DNA from: Planctomycetota bacterium | GTDB lineage: Bacteria > Planctomycetota > Planctomycetia > Gemmatales > Gemmataceae | Assembly (NCBI GenBank): GCA_016873225.1 | Contig: VGXS01000030.1 | Location: forward strand, 1-50,968 | DNA length: 50,968 nt | Direction of reading: 5' to 3' | In this document: in pieces, positions 26,086-34,910 of the stretch | Position numbering within the stretch: position 1 is the first letter of the stretch | Layout of the letters: every line of letters begins with the position of its first letter | The notes under the pieces: model-generated | What the model was told of the DNA's origin: nothing | The model's database searches: none | Seen by the model: only the letters and a program-made list of their open reading frames with translations | Translations under genes and position numbers: made by a program

Positions 26086-27618
26086 TCAGTGCCTCACGGC
26101 GCGGGTCAGCCGGCCGGCGGGGGAATCGAACCGCCAGATCCGCCTCCCCGTCGCGTCGAATTCAACGGCCATGCGCTCGTCCATCGAGGTGACCATCACA
26201 TGCCCGGAGGGAAGCCTTTGGGCGACGATCGGCTCGGTGACCAAAAACGACCGAACCATATCCCCGTTGCCTGAATATTCCACGACGCGGTCCTGGGTCA
26301 TCATCGGAACCAGCACGCGCCCGTCGGGAGCGACATCGATGCGACCCCCGGAGGTGGTGACCATGACGGGGAAGGCGCGGATCACCAGGCCCGCCTGGTC
26401 CATCTGGACGAACCGCTGGCGGAATGTCACCACGGCAAGGCCGCCATCGGGCAGCCTCATCGCCCGCATGTAGGTCTCGTCGTCGGGCCTGGACCATGAG
26501 CGGACGCGGCGCCCCGAGCGGTCGACCTCGAACAATTCGGTGCGGCTGGCGACGAAAACCCGGTCCTCCTCGACCGACTGGGCCACCAGCGGACTGTCCA
26601 CCGCGTGCTCCCAGAGGACGGCGCCCGTCCGGGAACGGATGACGACCCGATTCGCCTTGTTCTCGGCCAGCAGCACCCGGTTGCCGGGCAGCGGTTCGGC
26701 ATCGAGGGGAAAATCGACCCGGCGGATGCTCCAAAGCGGCTTGTCGGAGGAATCGAGCATGGCCACCTGGCCGAGGTCGAGGAGCACCACCAGGGTCCGG
26801 TCGCGGAAGGCGGGTGGCCCGGGGATGGAAGGTTTTCCCGACTTGGCGAAGCGCCCGGCCCATTGGAGCCACGCTTCCTTGGCGGCGGCGCGCTCCCCAG
26901 CGTCGGCGGACCATGGCTCCGCCGGGGCGTCATCATCCGCGAGGCGGTACAAGTATTCCAAGACGCGGATCCGGAAAGGCTCCGGTTCCGCCTCCAAGGC
27001 CCCGATGAGGCCCGGCAGGGCCGAGGCGTCGCCGGCGCGCACCTTGGCGAACGCCGCGCGACCGGGTTCGGCCGTGTCGGGTTGCCCGAGCGACTCGAGC
27101 GCCTGGTGCAGCGGTTCCGCCGAATCGGCGTCGGTGATCACGGCCAAGGCCGTCCTGATCGCCGCGGCGGAGCCATCGGCCGGTTGGCGGACCAGCGACC
27201 GGCCGATGGCTCCCAGCAGAAGCGGGTCGGTTCGGGCCTTCCAAGCCTCCGCGCATCGCTCAAGCCTGGCCTTGGTCTCGGGATCGCGCCGCGGCTTCAG
27301 GGCCAGCGCCGCGGCGACGGCGCAACCCGATAGCTGCCGCTCAGCCTCCTCGCGCGAGGCGAAATCATCGGACTCGAGCAGGTCGAGGGCCTTTTCCACG
27401 GCCTGCGGGGCGGGCTGGGAGCCCAACGACTTGAGATAGGCGATCCGGCTCGAGGGGCTGCCGGCAAGGCCAACCCGGGCCAGCCGGTCGAGGTCGTCCA
27501 GCACGATCCAAGACTCGGGCGTGAAATGGAATCCGCCCTGCCCGGTTCGGGCGGCGCCTGAGGCCACCAGCAGGGCGAATGCCGCGGCCATGCCCAGAAT
27601 CAACGGCCACCGTCGCAT
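26086..27618 (-). CDS. exported helical-repeat plus beta-propeller protein (paralogue A)
   Basis: This 510-residue protein has a signal peptide (MRRWPLILGMAAAFALLVASGAA), a helical repeat region to about residue 260 (including LESDDFASREEAERQLSG) and a propeller with blades like GNRVLLAENKANRVVIRSRTG, DGRVLVPMMTQDRVVEYSGNG and SGHVMVTSMDERMAVEFDATG. These blades align by eye with the neighbour's last blades, so the pair arose by tandem duplication. No catalytic motif was seen. Confidence 0.8.
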   Translation of the reverse strand: MRRWPLILGMAAAFALLVASGAARTGQGGFHFTPESWIVLDDLDRLARVGLAGSPSSRIAYLKSLGSQPAPQAVEKALDLLESDDFASREEAERQLSGCAVAAALALKPRRDPETKARLERCAEAWKARTDPLLLGAIGRSLVRQPADGSAAAIRTALAVITDADSAEPLHQALESLGQPDTAEPGRAAFAKVRAGDASALPGLIGALEAEPEPFRIRVLEYLYRLADDDAPAEPWSADAGERAAAKEAWLQWAGRFAKSGKPSIPGPPAFRDRTLVVLLDLGQVAMLDSSDKPLWSIRRVDFPLDAEPLPGNRVLLAENKANRVVIRSRTGAVLWEHAVDSPLVAQSVEEDRVFVASRTELFEVDRSGRRVRSWSRPDDETYMRAMRLPDGGLAVVTFRQRFVQMDQAGLVIRAFPVMVTTSGGRIDVAPDGRVLVPMMTQDRVVEYSGNGDMVRSFLVTEPIVAQRLPSGHVMVTSMDERMAVEFDATGRRIWRFDSPAGRLTRAVRH

Positions 27619-27673
27619 GGAGGCTCCTTGCTGCCAATTCCTCAGGATACCCCGGGGAGAGGGCGGAGGCGAA

Positions 27674-28138
27674 TCATTGCAAGCGCCGCATCCGCCTCCA
27701 GAGTTCCTCGAACTCCCCGGAGAACATCCCCACGGTCGCGGGAGACCATGTCACCAGCAGGTTCTCGAAATTGGTGGTGGCGCCGCGGGTCCAGTTGTAG
27801 CTGCCCGTGGCCAGGCAGGAGGCGTCGAACAGGCAGAACTTGTGGTGCATGTGCGCGGGCCCGTCGTCGGCGCGAACCGGCACGCCGGCCCTGATGATGG
27901 CTCCGATGTCGGATCCGGCGTCGTGCCGCTTGTCGTTGTCGGTGATCACGCGGACCTTGGCGCCCTTCGCGTGGGCCTCGAGGATGGAGCGCGTCAGCCT
28001 GTCGTCGGAAATGGTGAACAGGCAGAGGTCGAGCGACTCCCGGACGCTTCCAAGAAGGCCCGAGAGCTTCCGAAGGATGGCCTCGCCGGGGGAAAAGCAG
28101 ACCTCGTCCGGGCGGTTCGGGGTGATGTCCGCGCTCAT
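27674..28138 (-). CDS. single-HKD phospholipase D-like (Nuc-type) protein
   Basis: This 154-residue protein carries one complete HKD motif: H98-x-K100, D105, then GSYN at 112-115, in exact PLD spacing. A single HKD and this size match Nuc-type nucleases and mitochondrial-PLD/Zucchini-like enzymes, which work as dimers on phosphodiesters of nucleic acid or cardiolipin. No signal peptide or membrane segment is visible, so a cytoplasmic nuclease is more likely than a lipase. The ATG overlaps the stop of the Nudix gene by four bases. Confidence 0.88.
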   Translation of the reverse strand: MSADITPNRPDEVCFSPGEAILRKLSGLLGSVRESLDLCLFTISDDRLTRSILEAHAKGAKVRVITDNDKRHDAGSDIGAIIRAGVPVRADDGPAHMHHKFCLFDASCLATGSYNWTRGATTNFENLLVTWSPATVGMFSGEFEELWRRMRRLQ

Positions 28139-28656
28139 GTTCCCGCCCGCGCGACGCGCTCATGAAGCAACAGAGCCGTGAGTGTCTTGCCATCCCTGAT
28201 GGTGCCATCAAGGCACCAGTTGAGCGCCCGCGACAAAGGCACGGGCTGGGGCAGCAGGTCTTCGCCGGGTTCGGGCCTCGCCACGCCGGGAAGGATATCC
28301 CTGGCGACAAAGAGGTGGATGACCTCGCTCATGACTCCCGGGGAGGGAATGAACTCACCGAGCCTTGTCCAGGTGCCGCCCGTGTGGCCGGTTTCCTCCT
28401 CGAGTTCGCGCTTGGCCGCCTCGAGCGGATCCTCGCCGGGCTCGAGGGTGCCCGCCGGTATTTCCCAAAGCCGCGAGCCGATGGCCGAGCGATGGTTGTG
28501 GAGCAGGCAGATGGTCTGGTCGTCGATGAACGGCAGGATGGCGACGGCCCCGGGATGGAGCACGATGTCGCGGACGACCTCGTTGCCCGAGGGATCGATG
28601 AGGCGTTCGACGCAAACCTTGATGCGCCGGCCGACATGGACGATTTGGCGTGACAT
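28135..28656 (-). CDS. Nudix hydrolase, ADP-ribose pyrophosphatase-like
   Basis: This 173-residue enzyme has a perfect Nudix box spanning residues 69-90 (G-x5-E-x7-REL-x-EE-x-G). The preceding WEIPAG and the later SPGVMSEVIHLFVA match the ADP-sugar pyrophosphatase group, where substrates are ADP-ribose and similar sugar nucleotides. It hydrolyses nucleoside diphosphate-X compounds with Mg2+ in the cytoplasm. It overlaps the PLD-like gene by four bases; this coupling hints at a shared role in nucleotide or nucleic acid turnover, which is inference. Confidence 0.92.
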   Translation of the reverse strand: MSRQIVHVGRRIKVCVERLIDPSGNEVVRDIVLHPGAVAILPFIDDQTICLLHNHRSAIGSRLWEIPAGTLEPGEDPLEAAKRELEEETGHTGGTWTRLGEFIPSPGVMSEVIHLFVARDILPGVARPEPGEDLLPQPVPLSRALNWCLDGTIRDGKTLTALLLHERVARAGT

Positions 28657-28691
28657 CGAATAGCTCCGGGGCCTTGGCCACCGGAGGCATT

Positions 28692-29528
28692 CTAGGAGAC
28701 GGCCTGCGGGGCGGCTTTCGGCTCGTCCTTGAAGAGATTCTTCACCTTCCGGCGCATGATCCTGTCAACCAGCCAGGGCAGGAAGCGGTTCACCAGCAAC
28801 AACAACCGGCCCTGCCTTGTCAGGAACACCTCATCGCGGCCCTTCGCGGCGGAGTTCCAGGTGGCCAGGGCGACATCCTCGGAAGTCATGCCGCGCATGT
28901 GGTCGAGCTGGACCTTGGCCGACTGCTCGATCATGTTCTGGCTGAAGTTGGTCTGGGTGAGGCCCGGGGCGATCATGAGGACATCCACGCCGTCCTTGGA
29001 AAGTTCGGCGCGAAGGCCATCGCTGAAGGCGTGAACGGCGAACTTGCTGGATGAGTATTCGCTGCGCGCCGGAAAGCCCCTCTCGCCCACGATGGAACCG
29101 ACATTCACCACCATCGGCGTGATGCCCTTGACGATAAGCGGAAGCAGGGCGCGGGTGGTTTCCACCAACCCGAAAACATTCACCTCGAAGATTTGCCGCA
29201 ACCGCTCGGGGCCGGAGTCGGCGAAATGGCCCGTGGCGCCGATTCCGGCGTTGTTGACGAGGATGTCCAACCCGCCGACCTCGTTCTGGCAACGGCGGAC
29301 CAGTCGCTCCCTGTCGGCGGCGCAGGTGACATCACCCACTTCGGTGATCACCTTGCCCGGCAAGCCTTCGGATTCGCCGGCCAGCGTGTCGAGCAGGTTC
29401 CTCGACCTCGCCTGGGCGATGATCACCATGCCCCGGCGGGCCCCCTCCAGGGCAAGCGCCCGTCCGATGCCCTGCGACGCGCCGGTCACGACGGCGCGCA
29501 AGCCCTTCAGTTCACGACGACGACCCAT
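28692..29528 (-). CDS. short-chain dehydrogenase/reductase
   Basis: This 278-residue classical SDR has TGASQGIG near residue 14 for NAD(P) binding, the NNAG block, a catalytic S in NVGSIVGE and the YxxxK pair in YSSSKFA. A C-terminal extension (LPWLVDRIMRRKVKNLF) is amphipathic and basic, suggesting membrane association as in SDRs acting on lipids. The start at 29528 has GGGAG nine bases upstream; the longer frame adds no conserved residues. The substrate is unknown. Confidence 0.9.
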   Translation of the reverse strand: MGRRRELKGLRAVVTGASQGIGRALALEGARRGMVIIAQARSRNLLDTLAGESEGLPGKVITEVGDVTCAADRERLVRRCQNEVGGLDILVNNAGIGATGHFADSGPERLRQIFEVNVFGLVETTRALLPLIVKGITPMVVNVGSIVGERGFPARSEYSSSKFAVHAFSDGLRAELSKDGVDVLMIAPGLTQTNFSQNMIEQSAKVQLDHMRGMTSEDVALATWNSAAKGRDEVFLTRQGRLLLLVNRFLPWLVDRIMRRKVKNLFKDEPKAAPQAVS

Positions 29529-29638
29529 GTGGCGGACTCCCTGACATGGAGACATTGTCTCCGCGGGAGGCCGGAATTGAAAAGCTGGGAAACGCGAGGC
29601 CAAGGCGGGATATGCCCAAGAAATGCCGTCTGTGCCAA

Positions 29639-31471
29639 TTATTCCGGCGGCATCAACCGGCGTGACAGCCCCATGCCCAAAGCGTCGAGTTCACCCCGAA
29701 CCTCCTCGAGACGATTCACGGCCGATTGCGACAACCGGCGGGCGTCCCGGCGGCGGGCCTCGAGGCCTTCACGGGCCCGCCTCAGCGGGTCGGTGGGGCG
29801 CGGTTGCTCGGCCAGGGCCACCAGGCCGGCGACATCAAGCCGGTTCAACCGGGCCCCCAGAAGCATGGCCAGCAGGAACAAACCCGGCAGGAAGGAGGCG
29901 GCCAACAGCGACAATCCGATGGTGTAAAAGCCCAGCGACGGGTAATTCGCCTCATACCAGGCCATCCACAGGCGGATCAGGACCCAGCCACCCAACAGCA
30001 GCGGCAACGCGTTGCCCACCACCAAGGCGACGAGCCCGGCCAATCCTCCCACGGCCCCCCGAGCCACCGTCGACGCCGCCTGTTCCACATCCGATTCCAC
30101 CTGCGCCATCAAATCGGCATCCAGCCCGCGCGTCCAGAAACGGCGCACGAGGGAATCGACCTGGGCGGCGATGGCGCCGACGGCATCCCCCGGTTCGGGG
30201 CTCGAGGGGGCCTCCATGGGCCGCTCGGCCAGTTTCTCCACCCCGATGTCCTCGAGGTCGCGGCGGATGTCGCGCTCGAGGCTGGCCGTGAGCCTGCGAA
30301 AATCGGGGCCCAGGCTTTCAACCACCCTGCGGAACGGGAGGAGACCCCGCAGCGCCACAAGGCCGCCACCGGCAAGGGCCAGTCCCAATCCCAGCACGCC
30401 CGCGCCGGATCCGATCGCCCGGCCGAGGAGCATTCCCGTGGCCAGGCCCTGGGCCCGGGCGCACACCCATGCCGCCCAACCCAGGGGAAAGCCGGCGCGC
30501 TCGGCGAGGTGCCGCCACGCCGCCTGCCTTGTGACCAGCAGGAAGGCGCGCCGGGCCTGCGGTTCGCGCAGGGCGGAGGCGTAGGCGTCCCGCAGGCGGG
30601 CGTTGGCCTCGGCCTCCCGCCGAGCCAGGTCACCGATCATCCGATCCAACGCGGAGTCGAGATGCGATCCCAAGGCGTGGGATGCCGTCTGCAGGAAGGC
30701 GCAATTCCTTGATAGCACCACCTGCCGGCCATCCCTTTCCCTCAGCAGGGCCGAGCGGAGACGGCCAAGCCCCGGATCATCGGCCACCACGCTCGAGACG
30801 GCGAAACGGGAACGGTCGTCAGGCTCGAAACCGGCCTCCCTGAGGCGGCTGTCCCAGTCGGAGACAATTTCACTGACGCGACCGGCGTGCTGGTCGGCCT
30901 TGTTGAGCACGAAAAACCACCGGTGGCGGGGAGCCCATCGCGACAGCTCGGCAAGCAGGTCCCGGTTGGCGCGGCGGTCGGCGTCGGTGACAAACACCAC
31001 GAGGTCGGCGCGCTCGAGCAGGGCGCGCGTCGCGGCATGGTGTTCCTTGAGGATGCCATCGACATCGGGCGTGTCCACCAGCACGACGCCGCGCGACGGG
31101 CCGCGCACCCGGGTGGCCTTCCAGCCGCCAAGCTCGCCGAGGAACGGTTCGTCCTCGGGATGAACGGCGATGTACGGGGCGCTGGTGTGGCACCTGATGG
31201 CGTCGGAACTCGGGCTGGCCCCGGGCTGTTCCAACAGGTCGGAAAAGAGCATCGACTTGCCCGCTCCCGTTCCTCCCAAGAGGACCGCGATGACCGGCCT
31301 GGGGCGGTCGGAGCGCAAGGCCCCCAGCGCGTCGGAAAGGCCGGCGACGGCCTTGTCGATGGCCGGGTTGCCGGCGACCTGCGCCAACGAGTCGCGCAAC
31401 TCGACAGCCTGCCTGGCCAACGGCCCGGACCACGCCGCCGGCGACTCCTGAACCGGGGAGGCATCCGCCAT
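29639..31471 (-). CDS. membrane-associated dynamin-like GTPase (partner 1)
   Basis: This 610-residue protein has a P-loop GGTGAGKS at 66-73, a switch II DTPDVDG at 133-139 and the specificity loop NKAD at 190-193, all in one GTPase domain. Helical regions and hydrophobic segments follow (about 330-385 and 470-550, three to four spans). The layout resembles bacterial dynamin-like or YfjP/YdjA-type membrane GTPases. The ATG at 31471 lies two bases after the upstream stop and has GGGGAG six bases upstream; a TTG two codons earlier is less likely. It is coupled to the next gene, a diverged GTPase. Confidence 0.82.
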   Translation of the reverse strand: MADASPVQESPAAWSGPLARQAVELRDSLAQVAGNPAIDKAVAGLSDALGALRSDRPRPVIAVLLGGTGAGKSMLFSDLLEQPGASPSSDAIRCHTSAPYIAVHPEDEPFLGELGGWKATRVRGPSRGVVLVDTPDVDGILKEHHAATRALLERADLVVFVTDADRRANRDLLAELSRWAPRHRWFFVLNKADQHAGRVSEIVSDWDSRLREAGFEPDDRSRFAVSSVVADDPGLGRLRSALLRERDGRQVVLSRNCAFLQTASHALGSHLDSALDRMIGDLARREAEANARLRDAYASALREPQARRAFLLVTRQAAWRHLAERAGFPLGWAAWVCARAQGLATGMLLGRAIGSGAGVLGLGLALAGGGLVALRGLLPFRRVVESLGPDFRRLTASLERDIRRDLEDIGVEKLAERPMEAPSSPEPGDAVGAIAAQVDSLVRRFWTRGLDADLMAQVESDVEQAASTVARGAVGGLAGLVALVVGNALPLLLGGWVLIRLWMAWYEANYPSLGFYTIGLSLLAASFLPGLFLLAMLLGARLNRLDVAGLVALAEQPRPTDPLRRAREGLEARRRDARRLSQSAVNRLEEVRGELDALGMGLSRRLMPPE

Positions 31472-31473
31472 GG

Positions 31474-33318
31474 TCAACTCCCCATCGGGCCGCCGGGGCC
31501 CGCGGTTTCCAGGACGCGCACCGCCTCGCCAATGGCGGCCAACCGCTCCGGTTTGGCGCGGCCAAGCACGGCGTCAAGGGGCGCGGCGACAGCACCCACC
31601 AGGTGCCTTTCAATGTGGGCCGACAGGTCGGAGGCGCGCGTCTTCCGCCAGGTGGCGTCAACGCGCCTGAGCATCTGCTCCATGTTCGCCTCGCCCAGAA
31701 AGCGGCCCCAAATCCCCAACGCGCCCGCCCCACCGGCGATGACGCCGCCGGTGCCAAGTTTCCCGACCACCACGGCGGTGCCGAACAGGCCCCCGGAAAA
31801 TCCAAGGTCGATGACCAAAAGACCGAAGCCCGCGGCCATCACCACATCGCTGATGACGGGCAGTCCCTTGGCCAGCCCCGGATTATCCGCGACCCATCGA
31901 CGCGCCTCGTCGCGGAGCGTGGCTTCCCATTCCCGTGAAACACCGGGCAACGGCGCGGCCAGCAACGCTTCCCGGGCGCTGGCGCACCGCGAGCTTTCAA
32001 GCCCCAGGTCCGCCAGGTCGGGACGCGAGCGCCAAGAGTCGAGGAGCGCGTCGGCCTCGCGGGAAAGCACGCGGCGCTCGACATCCTCGCGATTTTCACT
32101 TTTCGCGGATTCCTGAACGACCATTTCCTTGACCTGGCCGATCCATTCGCTGGCCTTGCCGTAGACCGTTTTCACCGTGCCGAACAACCAGTCGACGGGC
32201 ACGCTGACGATTTTCCACCAGTCGGGCAAGGCAGACCTGGCCTCCTTGACCAGGGCCTGCATCAGCGCGCCAAAGGGAAACTCCCGCCCGGCAACGCGGG
32301 CGCCGGCCTCCCGGGCGTCGGCTACAAGCGAGGCTCGCCCCTTACCGGCCGCCTCGCTCGCCTCGAGCGCCTTGGCCAGCAGCCTTCGCGCGTCGGTGGC
32401 CGCTTCGTGAGCGGCGCCGGCCACGCCTTCCCAGGCAACCTTTCTCGCCTCCTGGCCCGCGAGGCGGTCCACCAGCGAGGAACCTTCCCGGGCCATGATG
32501 CCGGACAACTCCGGCCGCTCCGACCGGACCCACATGAACACGGGCGCCGAACGAACCACCTCGGCGCAGCAACGCCCGTCCGCCCTCCTGTCGGCGAACA
32601 TCGGGCCCAGGCTGGCGGGGTCGTCCAGCCTCCGGCACAGGTCGTCCCATGCCATCCAGGCCTGCAGTGAATCGCGCGCCTTGGTGAGGACCACCACCAA
32701 CCGCGTCGCCAGCCTTGCCGCGCGGGCCAACTCCTCGACATTCCTAGCCACGAGATAACTGTCGACTTGCAGAACAAAAACGAGGATTTCCGCCCTGAGC
32801 AGGATTTCCTCGGCCCTGAGCGCGTTCCCTGGATCAACGCCGTTGTAGTCGGGCGCGTCCACCAGAAGCAGCGAGGATCCTCCCGGCCCCAAGGCCGAAA
32901 GCGAGGGCGCCACGGCGGCATGCAGACGGCCGAATGGCTGGCCCGGAGCCAGCAAGGCGGCACCATCACCCATGGGGACCAACTCCGCCGTGGGAAAAAC
33001 GGGAGCCAGCTTGGCGGGGTCGGCCCAAGCCGGGGGAACGGCCAGGGCGCAACTGCGGGACATGGGCCGAACCTGCTCACCCGATGGAACATTGATTCCG
33101 GAGAGGAGCTTGAAGAGCGTGCTCTTGCCGGCGCCCGTGGGGCCATAAAGGGCCGCCACCAGCGGAGGTTCACCCGATACCGATGACCAGGCGCGAACCC
33201 TGCGGTGACAGGATTCCAGTCCTTCGAGCCGGTGCCCAGGTTCCAGCCAATCACCCATTTCCGGCAATTCCAGCCGGAGGGTTTCGATCGCCTTGGTGAT
33301 TTCCGCAAGCCTGCTCAT
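31474..33318 (-). CDS. membrane-associated dynamin-like GTPase (partner 2, degenerate G4)
   Basis: This 614-residue protein has a P-loop GPTGAGKS at 59-66 and a switch II DAPDYNG at 154-160. The G4 motif reads TKAR (212-215) instead of T/NKxD, so guanine selection may be relaxed or lost. Long helices follow, with hydrophobic segments at about 460-560 (VVMAAGFGLLVIDLGFSGG and beyond). It precedes and is coupled to partner 1. An ATG at 33333 is also in frame; neither start has a clear ribosome-binding site, and a TATGAT hexamer at 33330-33325 would place a transcript start near 33318, compatible with a leaderless message. Confidence 0.8.
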   Translation of the reverse strand: MSRLAEITKAIETLRLELPEMGDWLEPGHRLEGLESCHRRVRAWSSVSGEPPLVAALYGPTGAGKSTLFKLLSGINVPSGEQVRPMSRSCALAVPPAWADPAKLAPVFPTAELVPMGDGAALLAPGQPFGRLHAAVAPSLSALGPGGSSLLLVDAPDYNGVDPGNALRAEEILLRAEILVFVLQVDSYLVARNVEELARAARLATRLVVVLTKARDSLQAWMAWDDLCRRLDDPASLGPMFADRRADGRCCAEVVRSAPVFMWVRSERPELSGIMAREGSSLVDRLAGQEARKVAWEGVAGAAHEAATDARRLLAKALEASEAAGKGRASLVADAREAGARVAGREFPFGALMQALVKEARSALPDWWKIVSVPVDWLFGTVKTVYGKASEWIGQVKEMVVQESAKSENREDVERRVLSREADALLDSWRSRPDLADLGLESSRCASAREALLAAPLPGVSREWEATLRDEARRWVADNPGLAKGLPVISDVVMAAGFGLLVIDLGFSGGLFGTAVVVGKLGTGGVIAGGAGALGIWGRFLGEANMEQMLRRVDATWRKTRASDLSAHIERHLVGAVAAPLDAVLGRAKPERLAAIGEAVRVLETAGPGGPMGS

Positions 33319-33541
33319 GACAACATCATACATAACATATATTTGGATTGATCGTTCTTACCAAAAGAACTCAAATCCGCGCGACCCGGAACGGGACAAT
33401 CCATCACCGCATCTTCCAGATCGCCCGGCTGTAACCATTTTTTTGTTATTCCTGTCGTTTTCAGGCCGAATCATGGTATAGAAGAGCCAGAATCAAGTCC
33501 GGCATCACCTGCTGGCCCCGTGTCGCTGGAGGATTCCGACG
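33319..33541. promoter_or_regulatory. AT-rich divergent promoter region
   Basis: The 223 bases between the GTPase pair and the DUF1501 gene are much more AT-rich than the flanking genes and must hold promoters for both directions. A TATGAT at 33330-33325 (minus) is a -10 candidate for the GTPase pair. No clear -35 was found. GGAGG at 33530-33534 is the ribosome-binding site of the DUF1501 gene. Confidence 0.4.
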
Positions 33542-34900
33542 ATGTCCGCCATCCATCATCCTCACAGGTTGAAGCGCCGTTCATTCCTCCAGGCCGGCAT
33601 GCTGGGATTGGGTGGCTTGTCGTTGCCCGGCCTGCTACGGGCCGAGGCGGCCGCGGGCATCCGGTCGTCAACGAAGTCGGTCATCCTGATCTACCTCGTG
33701 GGCGGCCCTCCCCATCAGGACATGTTCGACCTCAAGCCCGACGCGCCCAAGGAAATCGCCGGGCCATGGAAGCCGGTGGCCACGAATGTGACGGGCATCA
33801 AGATCTGCGAGGCGTTTCCGCGCCTGGCGGGCCTCATGGACAAGATGACCATCATCCGCTCACTGGTTGGCAACCAGTCCGACCACGACGCCCAGCAGGT
33901 GTTCCATGGGCACCATCCGCGCAAGCTCAAGCCGACGGGAGGCTGGCCCCAGTTCGGCTCGGCGGTGGGGAAGTTGCTGGGCCCGGCACACCCGGCCGTT
34001 CCCCCGTATGTGAGCCTGTGCTACACCTGCACCCACGGCCCCTACAACGAGCCCGGCCCCGGGTTTCTTGGAACCGCGAACACGCCGTTCAAGCCCAGCG
34101 GACCGACCCGCGACGACATGGTGCTACAGGGAATCACGCTCGACCGCCTCGCGGAACGAAAGGCCCTGCTGGGCGGTTTTGACACGATCCGGCGCGATAT
34201 CGACGCCACGGGCGCCATGAACGGCATGGACGCATTCAATGAAAGGGCCCTCTCGCTTCTCACCTCAACCCGGTTGGCCGACGCCCTCGACCTCTCGAAG
34301 GAGGAAAGCCGCGTGGTTGAACGGTACGGCACCGGCAACCCCAAGATCATGATGGATGGAAACGGCGCGCCGAGGGTGCCCCAAAGCCTGCTGATGGCCC
34401 GCAGGCTCGTCGAAGCCGGCGCCCGCGTCGTGACCTTGAACTACAGCAAGTGGGACTGGCACGGCGGCATGAACGCCGAGGGCCGCAAGAACAACAGCAT
34501 CTTCCTCCGGGAGGAGGAGGACTTCCCCGTCTTTGACAAGTGCGTGAGCGCGCTGGTCGAGGACCTGCATCTCCGCGGCCTCGACAAGGATTGCGCCGTC
34601 GTGGTGATGGGCGAGTTCGGCCGCACACCGAAGATCAGCAACATCGTGGGCCGCGACCACTGGCCGCAGGTGAATTGCGCGCTGATGTTCGGAGGCGACA
34701 TGAGGCACGGACAGGTGATCGGCGCGACCGACCGCATCGCCGGTGAGGCTGTCGCCCGGCCAGTCACCTTCGGTGAAATCTACGCCACGCTTTACCGGCA
34801 CTTGGGAATCGACACGGTGGCCACGACCCTCCAGGATCCCTCGGGCCGGCCGAACTTCCTGGTGGAGGACAATGTGCCGCCCCTGCGGGAACTGGTCTGA
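33542..34900 (+). CDS. DUF1501 (sulfatase-fold) protein with Tat signal
   Basis: This 452-residue exported protein has a twin-arginine leader (LKRRSFLQAGMLGLGGLSL). DUF1501 blocks follow: SVILIYLVGGPPHQDMFDLKP, MTIIRSLVGNQSDHDAQQ, QSLLMARRLVEAGARVVTL, MGEFGRTPKIS and GRDHWPQVNCA. The conserved D, H and E/D positions fit a metal-dependent phosphatase/sulfatase-fold enzyme of unproven activity. It stands alone, convergent with the ceramidase-like gene whose stop is ten bases away. Its ribosome-binding site is GGAGG. Confidence 0.9.
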   Translation: MSAIHHPHRLKRRSFLQAGMLGLGGLSLPGLLRAEAAAGIRSSTKSVILIYLVGGPPHQDMFDLKPDAPKEIAGPWKPVATNVTGIKICEAFPRLAGLMDKMTIIRSLVGNQSDHDAQQVFHGHHPRKLKPTGGWPQFGSAVGKLLGPAHPAVPPYVSLCYTCTHGPYNEPGPGFLGTANTPFKPSGPTRDDMVLQGITLDRLAERKALLGGFDTIRRDIDATGAMNGMDAFNERALSLLTSTRLADALDLSKEESRVVERYGTGNPKIMMDGNGAPRVPQSLLMARRLVEAGARVVTLNYSKWDWHGGMNAEGRKNNSIFLREEEDFPVFDKCVSALVEDLHLRGLDKDCAVVVMGEFGRTPKISNIVGRDHWPQVNCALMFGGDMRHGQVIGATDRIAGEAVARPVTFGEIYATLYRHLGIDTVATTLQDPSGRPNFLVEDNVPPLRELV

Positions 34901-34910
34901 GCCCTCGTTG

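Noticed and set aside
28650..29054. Plus-strand frames opposite the SDR gene
   Set aside because: Shadow of the SDR reading frame with no ribosome-binding site or recognisable motif.
29639..33318. Membrane GTPase pair as part of the GTPase/GAP1 cluster at 402-7197
   Set aside because: They are more than 22 kb apart, have a different GTPase architecture and unrelated genes lie between.
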